DNA of 64,000 bases from Echinococcus granulosus. Its lineage: Eukaryota; Platyhelminthes; Cestoda; Cyclophyllidea; Taeniidae. The first letter of the stretch is position 1; each line of letters opens with the position of its first letter. The translations under genes and the position numbers were made by a program. The notes under the pieces are model-generated. The model worked only from the letters and a program-made list of their open reading frames with translations. It searched no databases and was not told the DNA's origin. Below are positions 1-14,700 of this stretch, piece after piece. The stretch is taken from positions 338,819 to 402,818 of the forward strand of contig NW_020170398.1 of assembly GCF_000524195.1 (NCBI RefSeq). The letters are read 5' to 3'.

Positions 1-2121
1 AGCAGAAATGTACACAGCACCTTCAAAAAAAGTTTCGGACAGTATTCTGACAAATAAAAGGAAAATTTGGGACTGTTTCCATTAGGTAGATGTACTGGCT
101 GCGAACCATTATGAACTTACCAAAATTCAGCAATTAGCGGCAAGCTAATGAACCTCCGAGGGGGTATTAGCAAAGGACAGAATCCGCCGCATACATGAAG
201 TCCGCGTTTAATGGTTTTGCGACTAAATGCGGATTTCAAACACCCAGAACAGGCATATTAGGGAGGAACATAAATTACAGTAGGCATCCTAACTAGGGCC
301 AATTGAGAAATCACGTCGATATTGCCTTTACGATAAAAAATCCTATGGAATGGCAAGGAGAAAGGTTTCGCAACATGTGGGACAATGGCATTGTCGGCCT
401 TGACGGAGCAGCAATGAAACACGATTTATCAAATGCCGATTGGCAAAGAAAATTGTTGATAAAGGTTATCGCCCCAGTTTATCCTCATTTGAGTACAAAG
501 CATGATTTTCGCAGCTAATCACGCAGTCATTAACTGCCTGAAAGCAGGGTAACAAAACCTTAATGTGCCATCCGACTTTGATTGCCACATTATCCACCTC
601 CAATTGAGTTGAATTGCTTCAATTGCGCTTCGCTCAAAAGGCAGATCCAAGGCAATGGAGAGATGTGCGCAAACACGACAAATTGTAAATTACAATCGGT
701 CAAAGTGAGGTAAGCAGCAAGCAAACAAAATCACCCTAAAGCTATCAACCAAACCACATTTGCAGAAGGCTATGATGAATGCGAGGACAACGAGAGAATT
801 GAATTTGAGCTTTCCATATGAGGTAGTAGCTTTAGGGTCATTAGCGTTTGGCGTCAGTGGAAAACAATGCGCACAGGCACCTTATAACCATACAATTGGC
901 GTGATGAGGTGGTATGAAGTATGACAGTAACACTAACCTTTACAAGATGTAATGATGTCATCGCATAAATTAATGCAAAGTACCATCCAATAGATTGCGT
1001 ACTCATCGGCAGATTAAAGTCGATGTTGTAGACATTCTTATTTTCCACCAATGCTGGCGAAAAATAGGATTGCTCAGAGGCTGCATGGACTCACAGAAAA
1101 AACTGGCCAGCTAGCGTTTTACGAAAACGTGACCGACGTGGTAATTATCAGCGCACAAACATCGCAGATGGGATCGGGTGTTTCCGGTGAAGACTTGGAT
1201 CCGTCACAAAAACGCAGAAAACTAAATTGTGGGCAATACCTTTCTGCAATTAATTCGAAAAATTACGTAAAAAATGTAACATGACGACGAAAAAGTGCGT
1301 TAAAGTTTTCCACGATATGCTATACAATGACTGTAACTGGAAGTGGCGCAAGTAAACTAGAAGCCTCAGTTTACAGTCATATTTAACTAGAAGGTGAAGA
1401 GTAAATAAAGGCTTTCACTGCACACCAGAACTTTAAACAAAATAATTAGAAAAAGTCTCATTTATTTCAGTAATCACGAAATCAGGGCATGCGTTACCAA
1501 AAAAGCTACATAGGGCACGTTACCTTGGCATATTACTAAGTAGCCGGGCAAATTGGCAGAAAGGGGGAAGGAGAAGCAGCCAAGACTGCAAACAAACGCG
1601 AGGATTTAATGCACTGTACGAGGATGTACACGTATACACACTTGCATAACTGTGTGCTTGCATGCAAGCAGGCAAGAAAGCAGGCAGCGATCACGAAATG
1701 CTGCCTGTGCGGTAAAACACAAGTGATCACACCCATAGCCGCTGCAGCGGGTCAAAGTTTCACATGGAAGCTTCTGGCTACGCGATATACACACGTACAC
1801 ACGATCTAGGGTGATGACAACATCTTGACTACTAATCGATTAATGTGAAAGACCAGGCTTGACAAACATCTAAGTGGGTTCGTTTTCCCAAAATCCAAAA
1901 CTTTAATGATTTAAAGTGTGAACACCGGATCAACAATATGTCCGCACAAAAAGGCGAAGACGGATTTTCCACATGATCAGCATCGATTTGCACGATTTTG
2001 TCAGGATGAAAAGACATTGCAAGATAAGTTATATAAATATGATATTTAAATAAAGCTCAAGGCTATTTAAATGTAAATTGCGAAAGATTAATGGACAAAA
2101 ACAAAGTCCCACTCAAAGTTA
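1..2121. other. Non-coding flank downstream of the S6 kinase
   Basis: No gene is recognised here. Short open frames exist on both strands, for example plus-strand 303-518 and 1051-1284, but none has a recognisable domain or exon-like splice signals. On the minus strand a stretch around 1120-1240 reads open and contains Ser-Pro and Thr-Pro pairs. It could in principle be a distant exon of the kinase tail, but its phase does not fit the upstream exon. A minus-strand AATAAA-type signal lies at 1461-1466. This block is probably 3' UTR and intergenic DNA. Confidence 0.5.
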
Positions 2122-3762
<1,641 letters not shown>

Positions 3763-3964
3763 CTAGTTTGTCAAGGTACCAAATTGCCAGCCGACCATAA
3801 CCGACGTCGACTCGAAAACCCTCCAACCAACCAGAACACTCAAACAATGTGTACAACAGAGTTGCTAAACGTTTCATTGTAAAAGATTCAAAAACTTAAA
3901 AAACCCTAAAAAATTAAAGCCTATGCTAAGAAAATTTTTAAAACATTGCGCTTAAAATTACACT

Positions 3965-4173
3965 GTAATACAATCGTTGTTTATCCCTCAATATTAGTGA
4001 GGCGCTACTTTTAGACTTTCGAATTGGTTCTTGCGTATCGCATTGGGTGGGCTGGCCTTCGGGCCATGCAAGCAGCCCAAACACCTCTATGATGAATACA
4101 TGCATTCTGCCCGAGTATTGTGTCTCCTTTCGTCTTCAGGGAAGTCTCGGACGCTACAATACTACGATCAGTT
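3965..4173 (+). repeat. Degenerate direct repeat, copy A
   Basis: About 210 bases that align with 4336-4553 in the same orientation, at roughly three quarters identity by eye. The best-kept core is CTTCGGGCCATGCAAG followed by the shared AGCCCAAAC and later TGCCCGAGT. The differences are scattered substitutions and small indels, so the duplication is old. No protein-coding similarity is recognised. Confidence 0.75.
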
Positions 4174-4335
4174 ATTTGCAATGGAGGAGAAATTGATTAG
4201 ACTTTGTTGGTTAGTAGCCAAGAATTACAATTTAAGCTTTAATTTGTAAAATTCTACTAAGAGAGTAAATTTGTTTTCCCATGAGTAAAAGCTTATTGGC
4301 ATTATGTTACTCAGGGTTTATTATGATATTAAGGA

Positions 4336-4553
4336 AAATAGAATGCGATGGTGTTCTGTCCCTCGGTGTTAATAAGGCGCCACTTTTGGAACTTTTGAAT
4401 TTACCGTCTTGCACCGCGCTGGGTGTACTAGCCTTCGGGCCATGCAAGAAGCCCAAACGCCTTCTCCTTGTGCTAAATATGTATATTTTGCCCGAGTGTT
4501 GTGTCTTCTATCGTCTCCAGGAAAGTCCCAAAACGCCACAAAATGATCTAGTT
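4336..4553 (+). repeat. Degenerate direct repeat, copy B
   Basis: Second copy of the unit at 3965-4173, starting about 370 bases after the first, with roughly 160 bases between the copies. Two direct repeats around a short internal segment could be the long terminal repeats of a miniature LTR element, or a simple local duplication. No primer-binding site or polypurine tract was identified, so the class is open. Confidence 0.75.
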
Positions 4554-5717
4554 TTGAAGTGATAATCTAGAGCCCCGGCAGTTAGTCTGACTCGGCCTTT
4601 GATGTGCAGCCAGTTAAGAAAAAAGATTGTGGTCCTGCTGGGCCTCACTGGTTTAGGGCCATAGAGGCAGTTTTCAGCTCTTTCGTAGGCTAGACGAATG
4701 TATTCTATCATGCTGTCATGTTTGTTAAGACTTAATTAAGGCCTCGAATACCACACTGCATTTGCTAGAATTCGATGAATTTAAAGGTCAAATTTTCCTT
4801 CGTTTAAATAGCGCAAAATTTAGTCTCAATGTGCTGATGTTTAGCGGGACTGGCTAAGGACTGCCGGGAGGGGAGAAGATAGACCTTGTGGTGAGGTGTG
4901 GAGAGTCATTAATTTTAGCTATATAATTTGGCTGAAACTGTGACTGCAGAGGTTGAAATGTCAGAGGGCGCAATTGTGGTCGCAACTTTATTTTTCGTCC
5001 ACAGACTATTGGACGTATACTAAGGTATTTGACATGTCTTGAAAATCCACGCATTTCCAGGGATGAAATGAACCGGTGTTTCTTTAAACTATTCGCTTGA
5101 ATACGAGTGCACTCTAGTCTTTGCTGGCGACAAGGCCTTCCTGCCATCTTAACGCCCTCCAAGTATTCATTCCATCATTGTGTGTCTAATCACACTAATT
5201 GGGATTTTCGGGGAGAAAATGTAGGTCCTTGAAAAGAGGGCTCTTTAATTATTTGTAAACAACAACAGTAAAAGGCTTTTAAGCTGCAAAGGCACTCTGT
5301 GTAATTTATGTGGGTAATTGTAATGTTCTAGGATTAGACAATAGCCAAAGTTTGAATATCTGGTAGTTCTGCCCCAAATTTTAGAACAACGGGTAATTGT
5401 TATAAGTGATGAACGGTTAAACCGATTAAACGGGCCTTTTGTGCTGACCATTTTTAGAGAAACCCTTGTAATTTATTTTTGAAATGATTACAATCTTACG
5501 AGCAGTTGGGCTTTGCAAAAATTACTCTTTAAACAACGAGTAAAGGACTTTTAAAGTGAGACATATTTTTGCAATGGATTTTTTTCCCGAAATGGGTTTG
5601 TTCATTTTAACCGAAATAGCCCATTAAACGTACCTAATATAATTTTCGGCAAACAGCTGTTTTAGTGTTCGATGGGCTGTTCTGTGGCATTAGGAGTATT
5701 TAAGTAGTTTTTCTGAA

Positions 5718-8700
5718 ATGTCATCAAATTATATTCGTTTGGGAATTTATGAATATAACCCCGCTGATATTTTGGGGAGTGGGGCCTTTGCCATTGTCTA
5801 CAAAGGCAGGTTTCGAGACGTGCGTATCTGGAATATGTGTTATATTTCCCCCTTTCTAGAACAAAAACCACAAGGTGGCTATTAAACAGATGATAAAAGG
5901 GCAGAATGTCCCTAAGTCTAAAACCTTATTAAGCAAGGAAATATCTGTTCTTAAGGTATCCGATTTCATGCAAACGCATTTCTCATAGGATCTTAATCAT
6001 GAGCACATAGTTCGACTTTATGATCACAGCGTAAGTCGGTTTCTGTAGCTTATTTGGTTTTATAGATATCTAACGCTGATGTTTACCTTGTAATGGAGTT
6101 TTGCAATGGTGGGGACCTGTCGGAATATCTTCATAGTAAGGAAATTTGTTGTCATAAACCGCCTTATTTAGGTAAGAAAACATTGCCAGAGGAGACGATA
6201 CGCCATTTTCTTATACAAATTGGCTCCGCAATGGATGCCATGAATAGAAGAGCAATCATGCATCGTGATTTGAAGCCTGGAAACATTCTCCTTAGCTACT
6301 ATGGCGATTTCCCGTCGGTGAACGAAGTTCCGGGTCCTCTTATAACTTTTAAGCTTGGTATGTTTGGTTAGACATTTCTGAAAGATTGCTCATCATGTTT
6401 GGTGACATTTTGCCTTCTACTTTTCCGCTCGTGATTTTTAAAAGTTGGTGTTACACTTGCTTCCTAAAATTATAGCGGATTTCGGCTTCGCACGATTTTT
6501 GCAAGATGGGATAATGGCTGAAACAATGTGTGGCTCCCCAATGTACATGGTAATAGTCATCGAAGTTGACCAAATCAAAATGCTTCTGACTTAAATTTCC
6601 TTTTTATTTCACAGGCACCAGAAGTACTAATGTGCCAAAAGTACGACGCACGAGCAGATATTTGGAGTATGGGGATCATCGTCTACCAGTGCTATGTTGG
6701 AAAAGCACCTTTTTACGCCAATAGTCCCGAAGCACTGAAAAATATCTACCTAAAGACGGTTGATTTGAGACCCAAGTGAGTCATTCTGCCCGTGTTTTAA
6801 ATCACTGTCGTCATTTTTGATGCATCAAAAACCCTTTGCTATCACTGTAATGTAATGCATATTTCGGCGATTTAAAATGTGACTTATTGGATCTGTCTTT
6901 TTCAGAATTCCACGTGAAACGAGTCCCAACCTGCGCGATCTTTTGCTAAAAATGTTAATAAGAAAACCGGCTGACCGCATTGATTTTCGTACGTTTCCAT
7001 TGAGTCCCATGTTATTTTCAACTGCTTCATACCTTTTAATTTATTCTGCTCTATGTGTATTTAGCATCGTTTCTTGCTCATCCCTTCCTCACCGCAAAAC
7101 ACATATCTCCCTCCGGTAAGTTTAACCGCTTGTAAATAAACAAGTGTTTAATGTACATACCATTCTGGTGGAAGTGGGTTCTTTCTCTCAGATCTCGTGC
7201 CTCACAAACCAGCAACAGTGCCCCCCTTGCCGAGTTCTGTTCGCCGTTTGCGTGGAATCCAGTCTGCTGCATCACGCACGCCACTCACAGCCACCACCCG
7301 ACCCCACTTCACTGTACCCACCCCCAACACGCGTGAAACGGATCTGCCCCTTCCGGGTAGAGGTCGTGGCCAGGGCCGCGGCCGCAGCGTTATTGCAGAT
7401 CTTATGCCAACTCCTGCTATCAAGAGTCCTCTCGGACGCGGCTCCCGTCTCATGCAGCCCACTACAGTGCCCCGACGTGACCCCACTGGTGGTGGTGTGA
7501 GTGTTAGTCCTCCTCTTCTGCCACATCGTCCGCCTCTTCCCCCTAATGAAGAAGTTGGGGCTAGGGCGAAAGAGGAGGACTCCTCCGATACTTCTCTCAC
7601 TCCTACTGAGGATGGCGATGAGTTTATTGAGGATGGACTGGGAGGTAGCAGCTTCTTGGGCGAGGTGAGACGACATGTACCGCTATCGACCGAGGGATTT
7701 GGTGCGTTAGATCCCTGCCTAGCGGAGGTGCTGCAGCGACCTAGGCTGCTGGATACGACTCCTGCTGCTGGTGGGGGACATTTTCAACCTTACTCTGCGG
7801 CGGCGATGGATCGCAGTTTAGAGGGCTACGTCATTGTAGAGTCAGACGGCTCAGGTAAGCAATCCTAAGTCGATTTTTCTTCCCACTGATATGTCGCTAT
7901 GGCGTTTATTGGGACTGTTAAGGTAAATTAGGATGTGGGAAAAATATCCGTTCTACCCACCGAATTCTTGTACAATATAATTGTTTCATTAATCTCTGTG
8001 TTTTAAGTCTCTGCTTTTAAGGAACTCCACTAGATATTGGGATGAAATGTGTATTTTTTTCTCTTGCTAGAAATTGAACACGATCGTGGAGTCCATCCTT
8101 TGCTTCGACCCGCGTAAGCTGTTTGATTTGAATAGTAGAGTCATTAATTTAAGTTGGGAATATTTGCGCACTTAAATAGGAATTTTTAGTCACGAATAGC
8201 AAAAATTGTTTATCTACCGTTGCACTTTCTAATGCCTGTACTTTTCGAGGTCCGAAATTGCTCACAAATGGTGTCTCACTTTAATATTCTTACTCTTTGG
8301 TTTCATTTCATTATTTTCTTATAGGTGCACAGCTTTGTGTTCTTTATTTTTCTCAACAGGCAATATCTTAATGGCATTAATATTCAAATGATTGTTCTTC
8401 GAATTTCGCTAGTCGAATTTTAGAATCTGTCAGTTGTTGGGCTGCTTACTTTTTATGCCCAACAGTAAATATGGATTTTGTGTGCATTCACGCTTTAATA
8501 CGCATGTTTAAGCTAGTTCATCAATTCGATACTGACATTATCTGCTAAGTTAGTGTTCAAGAAGCTTGCTTTATGAGAATTTTCCCACTTCTGTTAAACA
8601 TCATGGTTAATTTCACACTACTTTTAATCCACTTTTTAGCACTATTAAATTCAAGAATTTAATGGCGTAGTGACTTTGAGCAATTTACCCATGTATTCTG

Positions 8701-11700
8701 CTGCCTGGTCAACACAACCTTATGCATAGGGTGTCTGATACTTGAGAGGAATGAGGTTTTTACTAAAAACCTCATAGAAATGCTGTAGAATTCTTGCATA
8801 GGCCACAAGAGAATATTATTTAGCTTAATTCGAGTATGGCGTTCGTAATAGTGGACTTTGACGAATCTTTAAGGTTGTGTAAATGCATGATGGCCATCAT
8901 CTTGACGACACCGCAAGCCATGAGTCCTATTGTAAGAGTAATATAAGTTGTGGAGGCTTATTTGAATGGACGCTTTTTTCAATGCAAGCCTTAACAACTG
9001 TCGGAAACGTCTGGATGCATGCATTTAAAGTGGGAAGGGGCCACATAACTTCTTAAGCGTCACCACTTCATTCTTCTAACATTATTTTCCTGACGGTATT
9101 GTTTTTTCCAACGAGGAAAAAAAACTTCCAGAGGATGTTGGGAGTTCATTCGGACTTCATAAACAAGTTCGGTGAAATTTAAGAAGCCTTTTATCTTAGG
9201 CTTACAATGATCAATGGATAAGGTTTCGCAAAGGGCTTTTGCTCTACTTTATTCAAATTCTTTTTTATGCTAGAGCCCAAAAAAATTCGTCCATTGCTGT
9301 TGCTGAACTGCCAATACACATTGTACATGCTATTTTGTTACCACTACTGCCATGCTTTGTTGTCACCCAGAATAACCAATTTGATTATTCTAGAATTTTC
9401 TCAGCTTCAACTTTTTTACCCCATTCGTCGATTTTGTGTCGCTTCTTTTAAACTCACTAAGTTAACTTTTGCATTTCCTTGTAGAAGCCAGCTTTCTCGA
9501 CGTAGCGAAAACCTGCCCCCCCACTATCGTGCATCACCGATACCGTCTTTGGATGACAAATCTCACATCCCCCGCAAATTTACTCCCGTTTCCAACGGCA
9601 GGTTACAGACTGGAAAGATTCCGGTATGGCGCGTAATTAGGATTTGTGTCCTCTTTACATTGAATGTCTTGTATGTAGCAGAGGTTTATTTAAGGCGCTT
9701 AAGTCGGCTTACAATAACACTAGTACCATGACCACTCGATGTGTTAACCTTTTTTCTCCATAGAGGTGATTTGAGTTTTTATACTCTTGTGGTATCTTCA
9801 CATTTGTGATTGAGTTTTCACTTTCCACAAAATGAGATCATACAAATGTTTGTACGCGGCTTCGCCTTCCAGGGTACTGAAGCTTACTGCGGTCAAGATT
9901 CAAGATTACCTGCCATGGAAACTCTTGCGAATGTACACCCAGGTAGGTCTCCCCATGCTTCTTATTTCGTTTTAATGCAAACTGGCTCAAAGGATGGATG
10001 TGCTTTGTTCCTATTAGCAATTGTCAAACTCCCCTCCTCAAGCCAAACCGACATATCCTCCGCAGGTACCAGATCACCTTTGAATCATGTCTCAAGTGAA
10101 GCCACGGATCGAACGAAACATGCCAAAAAGACGTCCGATGCACCCGGTAAGTTGAATTCCCGTTCACACATTATTGATGTGACGTCATGGATCCTCGAAT
10201 TAATGTTTCGGTTTGCCTTAAGAATTTCAAATTCTTAAATGACAATTTATCATTTTTACAAACCCCTAGGAACAATACTTATTTTATGCGGATAAATTTC
10301 ATTTCATTAAGTATATAGGCCTTTTTGATCCCCCACTTTGAGTAAATTTCTCTCCTCCAACTTTGGTGCGTTTTTGAGGGTCGACTTATTTTGTTGGTAA
10401 TGATTTGCAGAGAAGCAAGTAATGAAGCGTAGTCGAACCACTTCTGGCATCTATATGGTTGAGGAAGCAGCTCGTCTGTTAGCCGGTGAGTTGAGCTCCA
10501 CTCGATTCCACGTCTCGACTGCTCGGCTTAGGCATGCGCTTCTCAGTGCTCTGCAAACACACGTCTTTTCATTATCCTAGCTGAGGTAGCGTGGGTTGTG
10601 ACGGCCCGCAATCATCGCAAGTATCGCTTCGTGACTGAATACGTGCCTTCATTTCCAGTCCAGGCCTCCTCCACTATTCGTGCCATTTTTACGACCTTTG
10701 CTTATTGCCATCCTTGGTTTTTTAGTGCAGCTTCAGGCGGCAAGAGATCAAAGTGGTTTGCCTGGCTCAAACGAAATCATCGATGAACAACTGATGAAGG
10801 TCAGTAATTATTGCTCATCTTTTCTTTATTTGTCGTTGACGAAATTGGGAATGTCTTAGAAGTGGTGTGGTCGTGTGTCTTGGCTTTCGTGTTGTAGTCT
10901 ATTAAATTTTGTTCTTAAATATGCATTGTTTGAAGTCAATAATTTCATAATTCTTATCTTTTGAACTCCCATATTCTGTTAATTCGCCTACAAGAATGTT
11001 CTTCGAAATCTGATTAAACTACCATTTTGTAGATACTATTCAAAGCGATTTTTATCTAGATTATGGTTACCATTTTTAGCAAGGGATAATTTGTAGGCAA
11101 TCTCGATTGTGGGTTTTTGATATTATGAAGATGGGCTCCAGATTTATTGGTTTAGCTGAAATTTAGTTGGGTTGGTGCAGCATCAATAGATATTTTGACG
11201 TAGTAATGCTTTAACTGGCAGTCTCACAGATGAGTTACTTGTCAGTAATTGCTTCTCCAGTCAGTGAAATGTGGTCCTCACTAGGTGTCTCTTTTTTAAG
11301 TAGGCTCCCCTAATTGTATCTATCTACACCTTAACCTCAGTTAATGATAGCTGTTTTTATTGACAGAGGAACTGCAATTACCTTTGATAGAGTCAAATTG
11401 GCCTTATAAGGCATTCGATAATCACCCCATCACACTCCAAATGTGGGTCTTTTCGACTTAGAAATCTTCCTAAAATGTTTTCAAATCCCATTTGCCATGA
11501 TCAGCCAGGGTTCTGGATGTTAGATTTGAAGATTCCCTGTTTTGTGGCGCCGCTTTTGCATTAACAGAATCCAGTATGATTTTGAAAGGCAACACGCCAA
11601 ACGTAAGTTCTAGATGACTTTGACCCTGTTTGAGTTTGGCCAAGTCATCGAGACTGTTTTTTAGTTATATTAATTGCTACTCCCTCTTATTAAGTGTTTT

Positions 11701-14700
11701 TAAATATCACTAGAGCTTATTTTGACTAGACGGGGATTCTTAGATCCCTTGGCCGCATGCTCATTTAAGTAAACGAGAGGTAGTAATTTCCTCGAGGATC
11801 AAATCTTCCGCACTCTGATGGCAGTAGGCATTCGTAGTCGCTATATGTATTCATTACTTATGGGATACATCAATTGGGATCACTGGGTCTCAGTAAATGG
11901 TGATTGTTCTAGTATTCCCTTCATTGATAGGACGGACATCAGTTTGCAGCATCTGCATTTGCTTTTGGGAAAACTGGTTAGAATCAGCATTCTAGCTTTT
12001 GTGCTTCCATTAAGCCTCGTTTCAGTGGGGAATAATATCCTTTGAAAGCCTAAAAGTTAGGTTATTTTTTGCTCTTTCAGTGTATAAAATATCGAACTAG
12101 CTAAACCCACAACTCAGCAGTCATGAGGTAGGCATCTACACCATTGAATGCGGTCAAAAATTACTCTGACTGGGTGAATACTCCTAGACCACTTGGGTGT
12201 GTTTAATCCTACATTAAAATTCATCTCAATAGTGTTTATTGCCCCATCTGCACTGAGCCTTCCAAGGCTGGGCTTCAGAAGATGAAGCACTTTCCCCTAG
12301 TTGAGCGTTGTCACGTCTCTTATTTTGTGTTTCTGCGCAGCCGGAGCACCGACAGGAGATGCAAACAGTGACAATGGTTTTAGATTTGTGCGAACTCCTT
12401 GCTGAGCTGGCGGAACGACGGGCCTCCGCGTTGACAGACTGCACCACCGTCACCACAGCATCCAAACAGGTGGAGTGCAACTTTGAGAACAGCGAGCTCT
12501 CACCGCCCAGTGATTCCAATGAGTCCCACCCCTCCACAAAACTCAAACTGGTTCCTGAGGCTCAAAGGCAAGTCTGGTTAACTTAAGGATGGCCTACTTA
12601 TACATATGTCAGTGAACTTACTGAATTTTCAGATTGCTGATATATTCAATTTTTGCAGTGCTTGGGTTATACGTGGGATTTTTCAAGACCGAATCTAGTC
12701 TCTAGTCTGAGCAACGTGACCAACAGGATCGACTTTGATATATTGTAGCTCCTCGCCTCCATTGTTTCATTTATTGCAAAATGTGGATCAATCATTTTTC
12801 GTGAAGCCAACACTTGTCGTTCGCTGAGTAGAATAATAAAGTTTAAACTGCTTTTCACTGGTTAGCTATTACCTTACCATTTCATTTCCTTACAACTGGT
12901 TTTATTATTTGTGATCAAGTAACACCAAGATAGTTAATTTCATTGAAATCTCAACTTGAGTGCTGTTGTATCGTGGTTAACATTGTCATGCATTTACCTT
13001 GATCTGTCGTTCATTTTTTGCGCGTGAACGCCTCTCTCGACTTTTTTATTTCGTTTTTTTCAGACGAGGACAAAAATTTGTGCTCTGTCCTCTTTTGTCT
13101 TTGTAATAGATTACACTTGAGCAACCAGCCTGCGTATTCTGTGTTGCGTGAGTGATAAAACTCACCTTTGAAAACAGCTTAAATTGGGAATATTTATTGA
13201 GTCGATTTAACACAACTGCTCGTGATGCCCTTGTTACCAAAGCATTTTCGGTCACAAATTCAAACGTTCAACACCAATATAACCTCTTTCCTTCATTTGC
13301 TGAGCCTTCAGCCTCGTAGTGATACTACTCTATTAATTTTTTGCGTTGAAAATCATCACTAGTTCGAGAAACGAATGCTTTATACATGGAGAAACTCCTA
13401 GACATGTATTTTACTGAACCATTGCTCCCCTGGTGTGCTGTATTTGGGAAACCGATGATCTCTGTTTGAGGCTTCGTACTAAATCAGATTGCTCTTGTTT
13501 ATGCCATTTTTTAATTCTCCGAATGTAGAATTGTGGAACAGCTTGTTCTATACCGACGCATTCTCTACTACCTTGAGTACGTTTTTGCGCAAGTTAGGAA
13601 GGCAGTTGCAGAAAATCGCCTGCAGCCCACTCCGACCGCCAAAAGACGTAAGTATCCTATTGCCTTGTTTACTTGCATGATCAGAAATTGAAAAGGCCCC
13701 AGACTTACGTATCTTGAGTCATCCCATTTGATAAATTGCTTAGTATTTATTGGATTGGTTGGCTTTTTCCCACAGGCTTAACTGATTGCAACGCACTTTA
13801 CCACCGGTGCTACATTCGGCTCTGTCAGTTGTCGCGTCTTTCGCGTCGTGAAGATCTACTTGAACCCGTCGGGCGTCATCTCTCTTGCATCACCGCTAAT
13901 CGTCTCATCTTCAACTACGCTTTAGACCAGGTTATTTTCAATCTGCTCATACCCCTCTTTCTCCTCTTTGCACCTTCTGTGCCACCTAATGTACTTTTAT
14001 TGTACTGCAGTGCTTCGCTGCCGAAATGGATGATTACATAGGAGAACTGGGTTTGGTGAGTTTTTCCTTTGCGTGAACGGAAGATGCTTGCCCTTGCTTG
14101 CTGCTCCCAAAGACCCCCCAATGCATACGAGTTGTGAAAAACAGTACATAAGTCAAAATCATTTGCGAGATATCGAATGAGTTCCAAACTTAAAGGTATT
14201 TATGCATCTTATAGGTTTAGGTAAGTGCACCTGTCAAGTCCTCTTTACTAATTGTTATGAAAAGTGCTTAATGAAATGTACAATATAAAGTAGTTTGTTG
14301 GAGTTGCGTCCTTTTTTACCCTTCCTTCCCACATCACTGGCAGTGCCTAGCCGTCTATCGTCCGATTTTGAATTCTTACACTGCGCAGGAGTCGATTCAA
14401 AAAGCAATTTTCGCCACTGTTTTTATACGGGTATGCCACATTACTCACTAATGCTTCGGTTGTGTAACCGTCCATAGTAGATGCCTTCAGTACCGTTTTT
14501 GCTTAGAATTCAGCTGACTTAATTGGAGTTTTTGTTTTAATGGATTTGGTCAACAGCACTTCCTTATATGTAGTGAGAAAGGTTCTATTCAATCAGTTGG
14601 GACACTGAGTAGCGGTAGACTTAAAAGACCCGTTTGGTACCATTTAATCAGGGGGTAATGCCGTTCTTTTTCTTAGGCGCTTCAGCGTTACCGAGCGGCC

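Larger units (their letters stand above)
3763..5717. promoter_or_regulatory. Divergent intergenic region between S6 kinase and ULK
   Basis: About 1.95 kb separates the two start codons, which point away from each other, so promoters of both genes must lie here. No coding exon is recognised. The middle holds a degenerate direct repeat pair (3965-4173 and 4336-4553). No TATA or other element can be assigned with confidence by eye. Confidence 0.45.

Noticed and set aside
7202..7676. Two minus-strand frames of 132 and 134 codons in ULK exon 10
   Set aside because: They arise from the GC-rich, stop-poor complement of the ULK linker exon and resemble no protein.
10598..10786. Open plus-strand frame following an AG at 10580 in ULK
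   Set aside because: No similarity to ULK and it runs into a stop. The acceptor at 10725 gives the phase-consistent exon 10726-10799 matching the EAT start.
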